From assembly GCA_019188255.1 (NCBI GenBank), contig JAETXT010000008.1:3658001-3722000 (forward strand): DNA of 64,000 nt, written 5' to 3'. Source of the DNA: Verticillium longisporum (Eukaryota; Ascomycota; Sordariomycetes; Glomerellales; Plectosphaerellaceae). The notes under the pieces are model-generated. The model did not search any database and had not been told where the DNA came from. It saw nothing but the letters and a program-made list of their open reading frames with translations. The position numbers and the translations under genes were made by a program. Positions 59,175-64,000 of the stretch are shown in pieces; position 1 is the first letter of the stretch, and each line of letters begins with the position of its first letter.

Positions 59175-60174
59175 TTAGGCGGAGGTGATGGCCTTGCGGG
59201 CGCGGACACCGCGCTGCCTGGAGGAGAGGTGCTCACGGCCGACCACGGCCTCGGACTTCTGAACGACCTCCTCGCCCTCGGTGAGGATGAGCTCGATGTG
59301 GCAGGGGTTGGACATGTAGGGGTTGATCTGGACGCGCCTGTTAGTCTTCGCCGTCTCTGTGCGTGCGCGAGTGACGTGGGGGTAGAACATACGCGGCCGT
59401 GGGCACGGTACGTGCGCCTGCGCTGCTTGGGGGCCTGGTTGACCTGGATGTGCTTGACGACGAGGTTGCCGGTGTCGAGGCCCTTGGCGTCGGCGTTGGA
59501 CTGGGCGTTGCGGAGAAGGCCGAGGAGGAAGTCGGCAGACTTGACGGGCCAGCGGGCCTTGGAGACACCGAACTGCTTGCCTGGGAGTGGGTTAGCGATT
59601 GGCATTCAGTGCGGCTAGTTGACCCCCGTTTGCTCGTTGGCTCATATTGCAGATGGGTTCTGCTGGTGGGCTCTTCCGCGACCCCAGCAGATCCAATCTT
59701 GCACATGTGTCCAAGGCAAGCGGGTCAAAAATCGTATCGACGTACCCTGGGCGGTGCGGCCGGTAGAGCCGGCGTAGCGGCGCATGGGGACGGCCTCAGT
59801 CTTCGTTCTGACGTTCTCGAGGAAGGTCAGGGCACGCTCCAGCTTCCAGCCGTTGATGGCCTGGGCGGTCTCGCGAGTGTTCTTGAAGGACACACGGAGG
59901 TAGGCACCGCGGGCGCGGGCCGACTTCGCGGGCGCGATCTCGGTGGCGGCGTATCGAACCTACATGTTGCAACCGTGTCAGTCCCTCCGTATCTCTGCCA
60001 GTTGTGGTTTCTCGTTCCCCTCCCAGCGCGTCATGTCTGCCAGCCGAAAATCTTCCCATATCCTCGACCCCGCGGTCCTGAATTGAAGCAGGCACGCGAG
60101 GCCTTCCGGAAATGCACAATCTTTGACGGCTGCGAGTCGATGGTCGGTCCGGGGCTTGGAAGGGCACTCACCAT
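59175..60174 (-). CDS. rpl17: Large-subunit ribosomal protein L17 (uL22), four exons, first exon is the ATG alone
   Basis: uL22 lines the peptide exit tunnel of the 60S subunit. Minus-strand exons are 60174-60172 (just ATG), 59959-59746, 59580-59393 and 59327-59175 (558 nt, 185 aa). Introns are 212, 165 and 65 bp with GT..AG ends. The joins rebuild family order: [77 protein letters not shown], then [15 protein letters not shown]. The length equals the usual 184-187. The start exon of three bases is forced by the CATC/ACTCACC context at 60166-60174 and by phase 0 of the next exon. Introns in ribosomal protein genes are normal in fungi. It is divergent from nop1. Confidence 0.92.
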
Positions 60175-60752
60175 CGTGATTGCTGGGTGAGGTGATGGTC
60201 GTCGACGGTTCGGTTTGGTGGACTGGGCGTTGAGGTTAGGAAGATTTCAAAAGTTGCTTGAGGGACCTGCTCTGCTCTGCTCTGCCGGGGCTGGTTGGTT
60301 CGCTTACCGAATCAGGAAGGGTGCAACTTTGACTGTAGGGCTCTACCCTATGAGTTTTTGGGGTGCGCGAGAGGAAAGGGCCTTGCATCTGTCCGGCATG
60401 GGGCCAGTGAAAATTGATTTTGTGCCCCACTTCACGTTTGTGCGAGATGGTTTATCTTATCACGGATATGGAAAATCGCAGCGCCGAGCAGGCCAATCAT
60501 TTTGCTGCCCCACCAAAGGCGGATTCTGCATGGAGCTTGGTCCGAGCTCTCGACCTCTTTGCAGCTTCGACAAGAAAAAAGTCTAGAGAAAAATTTCACC
60601 AGCCGGATTGTTATCTGCAGCAGCCTGTCCGCAGTACGACAAGATCCACCACTTTCGTCCTCTCCCACTCAAATCACTCGGACGATCCCAGAGGTGTCGA
60701 GATTAGACATCTACTTGAAGCTTTGTTTCATCGTATCATACCTACAACAGAC
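60175..60752. promoter_or_regulatory. Shared divergent upstream region of rpl17 and nop1
   Basis: 578 bp separate the starts of two ribosome-production genes that face outwards. It contains CT-rich and A-rich stretches (60580-60600 A-rich). A common regulator is plausible, but I can place no named site with confidence. Confidence 0.5.
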
Positions 60753-61844
60753 ATGGCTCCTTTCCGAGGCGGTGGCGGTGGCCGTGGTGGTTTCGGTGGT
60801 GACCGTGGTGGCCGCGGTGGCGGTCGCGGCGGTTTCGGTGATCGTGGTGGTCGCGGTGGTGGTCGTGGAGGTGGCCGTGGCGGCTTCGGTGACCGTGGCG
60901 GTCGCGGTGGTGGTCGCGGTGGTGCCCGTGGTCGCGGTGGTGTTGGCAAGCCGAGGGGTGGCCGTGGCGGCGCTGCTGGCGGCCAGAAGGGAGGCCAGAA
61001 GGTCATTGTCGTAAGTTGAGCTCGTCAATTGGAGCCGTTTGTGCTCTACTGACCTGAAAAACAGGAGCCCCATCGCCACGAGGGCATCTTCGTTGTCCGC
61101 GGCAAGGAGGACGCCATTGCGACCCGCAATTTGACTCCCGGCGAGTCTGTCTACGGCGAGAAGCGTGTCTCCGTCGACAACCCCGTCACCAACGAGGACG
61201 GCACCACCACCAACACTAAGATCGAGTACCGCGTGTGGAACCCCTTCCGTTCGAAGCTGGCTGCCGGTGTCATCGGTGGTCTCGACAGGATGTACTTCGG
61301 CCCCGGCTCCAAGGTCCTCTACCTTGGTGGTGCCTCTGGTACTTCCGTCTCCCACGTTGCCGACATTGTCGGCCCTACCGGTTTCGTTTACGCCGTCGAG
61401 TTCTCTCCCCGCTCTGGTCGCGACCTGATCGGCATGGCTTCCAAGCGCACCAACGTCGTTCCCATTGTTGAGGACGCCCGTCAGCCTCTCAAGTACCGCA
61501 TGATCATGCCCATGGTCGACTGCATCTTCGCCGATGTGGCCCAGCCCGACCAGGCCCGTATCGTCGCCATGAACGCCCACCACTTCCTCAAGGTTGGCGG
61601 TGGTATCCTCATCTCCATCAAGGCCAACTGTATCGACTCCACGGCCCCTCCCGCCAAGGTCTTCGCTCAGGAGGTCGAGAAGCTCCGCGCGGAGCGCATC
61701 ACCCCCAAGGAGCAGCTGACACTTGGTACGACCTGCCCCCCCTGTTCCCTCGATTGATATGCGTGTGACTAACAATCTTGTCCAGAGCCCTTCGAGCGTG
61801 ACCATTGCCTGGTCGCTGCTGAGTACAACCGTTACGGAAAATAA
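60753..61844 (+). CDS. nop1: Fibrillarin / Nop1, box C/D snoRNP 2'-O-methyltransferase, three exons
   Basis: Fibrillarin is the methyltransferase of box C/D snoRNPs; it 2'-O-methylates rRNA guided by snoRNAs in the nucleolus and supports early pre-rRNA processing. Exons are 60753-61010, 61065-61725 and 61786-61844 (978 nt, 325 aa); both introns (54 and 60 bp) keep frame. Residues 1-82 form the glycine/arginine-rich GAR domain ([16 protein letters not shown] repeats), a nucleolar and RNA-binding region. Then the fibrillarin core: [14 protein letters not shown], the SAM site [17 protein letters not shown] (about 185-200), [25 protein letters not shown] and [20 protein letters not shown]. The last exon supplies FERDHCLV. 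It is divergent from rpl17. The gene is highly G/C-biased at third positions, as expected of a highly expressed gene. Confidence 0.96.
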
Positions 61845-62324
61845 GCTGGTGTAGTGTGTGATGCGCAGGGTTGCGTGCGGGCGAGCTGTTGACTTGTACA
61901 TGACATGCGAGATTCCCACGATGTTCGGCTTTCTTGCGTTCTCGGTTACTTGGGTCGGTTGGGCTTCACCAAAGGGCAGGCGTTGTAAGGTTTCAGGATT
62001 GTCTCGTTCAGCTAAATTTTCAGCCGAATCCAAGACGTTTAGCATATGACGCGTAGCTTCTGTCTACTTGGAGTGAACGTTCGAAGGGAATGGGAGTGCT
62101 CTTGGACAAGCGCTCCCACGACCGATGAGCGACTGGGATACAACTTTCGACAGCACGCATCTTTCTGATGGTAACACGGTCCGACAAAACTTGCTAATTC
62201 GCAGGCCTGGATTTCAGACCATTTCGGCAACATGTGGTCTCCCCAGCAGCTACCTGGCTGGTCAATATGAACCCACTGGCAGCTCGAGCGTCACAGATCC
62301 TTCATGAGACACCGTGTCTCCGTG

Positions 62325-63269
62325 TCAGGATATGTCATCCTGGAGCTCAACCGCAGATCCCCAGCTCATGCTTCTCCTGGGACATGAATCGGCGGGGTTC
62401 TGCTGCCATTCGCCTCTCTCCCAGCTCCCTGTCCCAAGCTCAAGGCCAAGACCCAACCCCTCGCATATTCTCACCAGTATCAGCGGTTCAGGTTGCCAGT
62501 CCATCGGCTCTGGCTGCCCCTCATGCGCATCTACATCCTCAGCCCAGTCATCGATAGTCCACCGCGCCTGCTGAACAAGCCTGTTCAGATCGTGTTTCAA
62601 CTGAAGGTTTCGCCGGTGGACACGTGCTCGTTCGCCGTCAAACTTGGCGTGGGCGTGGGCGTTGAGATCGGGCGGGGAGCGTTTCGGCCGGGTCTCTCGC
62701 GGGTGGCTACCACGACTGTGGTTCCCCTCGCGGCCACCGCGGCGTTCTTGTCGTTGCTCGTGGCCTCGCCGGGGTCTCGCGTCGGGCAAAGACTGTTGCG
62801 ATAGTTGGTCTGACGATGGAGGGCTTGGAGGCACGGCCAGCATGTCCATGTCGCCGTCCGAGTACACGCGGTTGAGAGCACGCGCATCCAACCTAGACGA
62901 GGCTGGGCGACGGTTGCGGTTCGGGCGCGTCTGACCCGACCCACGCTTATATGTGAATTTTGCTTGGTTCCATTTCCTTTCGAGACGATGCTGGTTCTGG
63001 CCCGATTTGTGTTGTTCTGGGATCGCCTCATGGTTGTGTGATCTGCCTGTTGGGTGACCTGGAACCAAGATTTTGTTAGGCCCGTGTCTGGATAAGCCTG
63101 ATCGTGGAGACATCGCTGGACGGAAAGTGTGACTGTCTGATGGCCGTCTTTTCGGTTTGAATCCGGGGAGCTTGATATTCAGCCCTGATACATTTACTCT
63201 CCAAACTCGAAAAAAAGCGCAGGCGGCCCATCTTTGCGACCGTGGCCCCTTAATAGACCAAGTTATCAC
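62325..63269 (-). CDS. Possible hypothetical protein (weak)
   Basis: A 314-codon minus-strand frame. The central and C-terminal parts read like a protein (RRNLQLKHDLNRLVQQARWTI, then WAEDVDAHEGQPEPMDW; acidic and Ser/Pro-rich SDGDMDMLAVPPSPPSSD), but the N-terminal 90 residues are basic and low-complexity and the start is uncertain. No domain is recognised. Competing plus-strand frames are shorter. The true gene may start downstream at an internal Met, or this may be chance in GC-rich DNA. Confidence 0.35.
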   Translation of the reverse strand: MITWSIKGPRSQRWAACAFFRVWRVNVSGLNIKLPGFKPKRRPSDSHTFRPAMSPRSGLSRHGPNKILVPGHPTGRSHNHEAIPEQHKSGQNQHRLERKWNQAKFTYKRGSGQTRPNRNRRPASSRLDARALNRVYSDGDMDMLAVPPSPPSSDQLSQQSLPDARPRRGHEQRQERRGGREGNHSRGSHPRETRPKRSPPDLNAHAHAKFDGERARVHRRNLQLKHDLNRLVQQARWTIDDWAEDVDAHEGQPEPMDWQPEPLILVRICEGLGLGLELGTGSWERGEWQQNPADSCPRRSMSWGSAVELQDDIS

Positions 63270-64000
63270 TTTGTGCGTTGTATCGAACTTGGCTCAAAGC
63301 TTGAGAAGTAGAAGATGGGGTCGAATGTGTCACGAGGCTTCTCGCGAGCTGTGCCCACTGGTAAATAGACAATCAAGCGTAGACAAAGAACAAGGCTTTC
63401 CCTGAGTCGATGCTTTCAAAATATGCTCCCACTAGAATCGGAGTTGTGAGGTAATGACCCATTCGTCTCATATTTGTGAATGAAAGAGAGCATCTTATCA
63501 ACTGAGATGGCTTGCTTAGAGACATAGTTCTCGGCGCATCGCATCGCATGGGAGGCTAACAATGGCGATGCACTGTTGGCACGAGACACACTCTGTTGGC
63601 TTGTTTCACGCAGCAAAGTATGGGTCAGGCCGTCTACATTTAGATAGAGCTAGAACTGACGCCTGGTGTTATCGTGACGCTGTCCGACAACATCAACGTC
63701 ATTCCAATTTCTTCGACGAAATCGTCAAAGCTACCAGATGAGACCAACAAGTCAACGAGGAGTGTGACGAGAATACCATCACTGCAGGACCTCTTCCCGA
63801 GAGACATACTTGGGAGGTAGTCCAGTGGATGGACCGGAGGTGGCTTCAGCCGAATCAACTCAGCCTGATGGTGGCCAGCTAAGATTTACTTGTGTTGGGC
63901 TTGCCCAAGATTAGAGAATAGAAAGGACAGCTGGTGGCTGGATTACCAGCAGTGCTCCCGCAGAAGCTGTGTATCAACGTGACTTAATAGCCCTGAAGTA
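63270..64000. other. Right end of window, no gene assigned
   Basis: Short frames on both strands at 63602-63890 (for example a plus-strand stretch with several Trp codons ending near 63883) have no recognisable family and may belong to a gene that continues to the right. Confidence 0.35.

Noticed and set aside
60711..62045. A 444-codon minus-strand frame across fibrillarin
   Set aside because: It is the mirror of the G/C-biased fibrillarin exons and GAR repeat. The product is low-complexity Thr/Ala/Val, runs across both fibrillarin introns without a signal and has no family resemblance.
63602..63890. Short frames at the right edge with several Trp and His codons
   Set aside because: They cannot be joined, have no family resemblance and the gene, if any, continues outside the window.
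1..64000. CRISPR arrays, bacterial operons, rRNA genes
   Set aside because: No regularly spaced repeats, no Shine-Dalgarno organisation and no rRNA landmarks; the window is eukaryotic.

Overview
The window is nuclear DNA of a filamentous ascomycete (Pezizomycotina, most likely a Sordariomycete; genus not determined). The evidence is short introns (about 50-210 bp) with GT..AG ends, GC-rich genes with long 5' regions, fungal protein families (glycogenin, Hrd1, Sec39, CASP/Coy1, DUF3455), and a block of retrotransposons destroyed by repeat-induced point mutation (RIP). Exon structures were built by hand from splice signals, frame continuity and family knowledge.

Left arm (1-12.8 kb). The 3' end of a gene resembling the Dsl1-complex subunit sec39 is followed by a six-exon glycogenin gene, then convergently by hrd1 (ER ubiquitin ligase, minus strand), then divergently by a carboxymuconolactone decarboxylase/AhpD-fold gene. 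About 2.5 kb without a recognisable gene follows.

Transposon nest (12,853-26,730). A Ty1/copia element with 153-bp LTRs and a 5-bp target duplication (GATGA) has been split twice. A 1,860-bp Fot1/pogo-like DNA transposon (13,087-14,946, TA duplication, 46-bp terminal repeats) sits just inside the left LTR. A 6,865-bp Ty3/gypsy element in the opposite orientation (19,215-26,079, about 454-bp LTRs, duplication ATACC) sits in the copia RNase H region. Both retrotransposons are stripped of CpA/TpG and hold almost no ATG. The Fot1-like element is GC-rich and carries only one visible frameshift, so it probably came last. The gypsy element carries a separate reading frame antisense to pol.

Gene-empty stretch (26.7-37.5 kb). 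About 10.8 kb of normal-composition DNA has no recognisable gene. Its right end is the long leader, with a probable leader intron and uORF, of a C2H2 zinc-finger regulator (37,497-39,714).

Right arm (42.9-64 kb). This holds a Methyltransf_16 methyltransferase (EFM7/METTL21-like), the divergent trafficking pair vps3/TGFBRAP1-like (CORVET tether, minus) and coy1/CASP (golgin, plus), a secreted DUF3455 protein, an F-box protein, the divergent pair rpl17 (uL22) and nop1/fibrillarin, and one weak hypothetical frame. Most genes are housekeeping (secretory and endosomal traffic, ER quality control, glycogen priming, ribosome production). No secondary-metabolite cluster, effector cluster, CRISPR array, rRNA or convincing tRNA was seen. 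The most unusual material is in the transposon nest.
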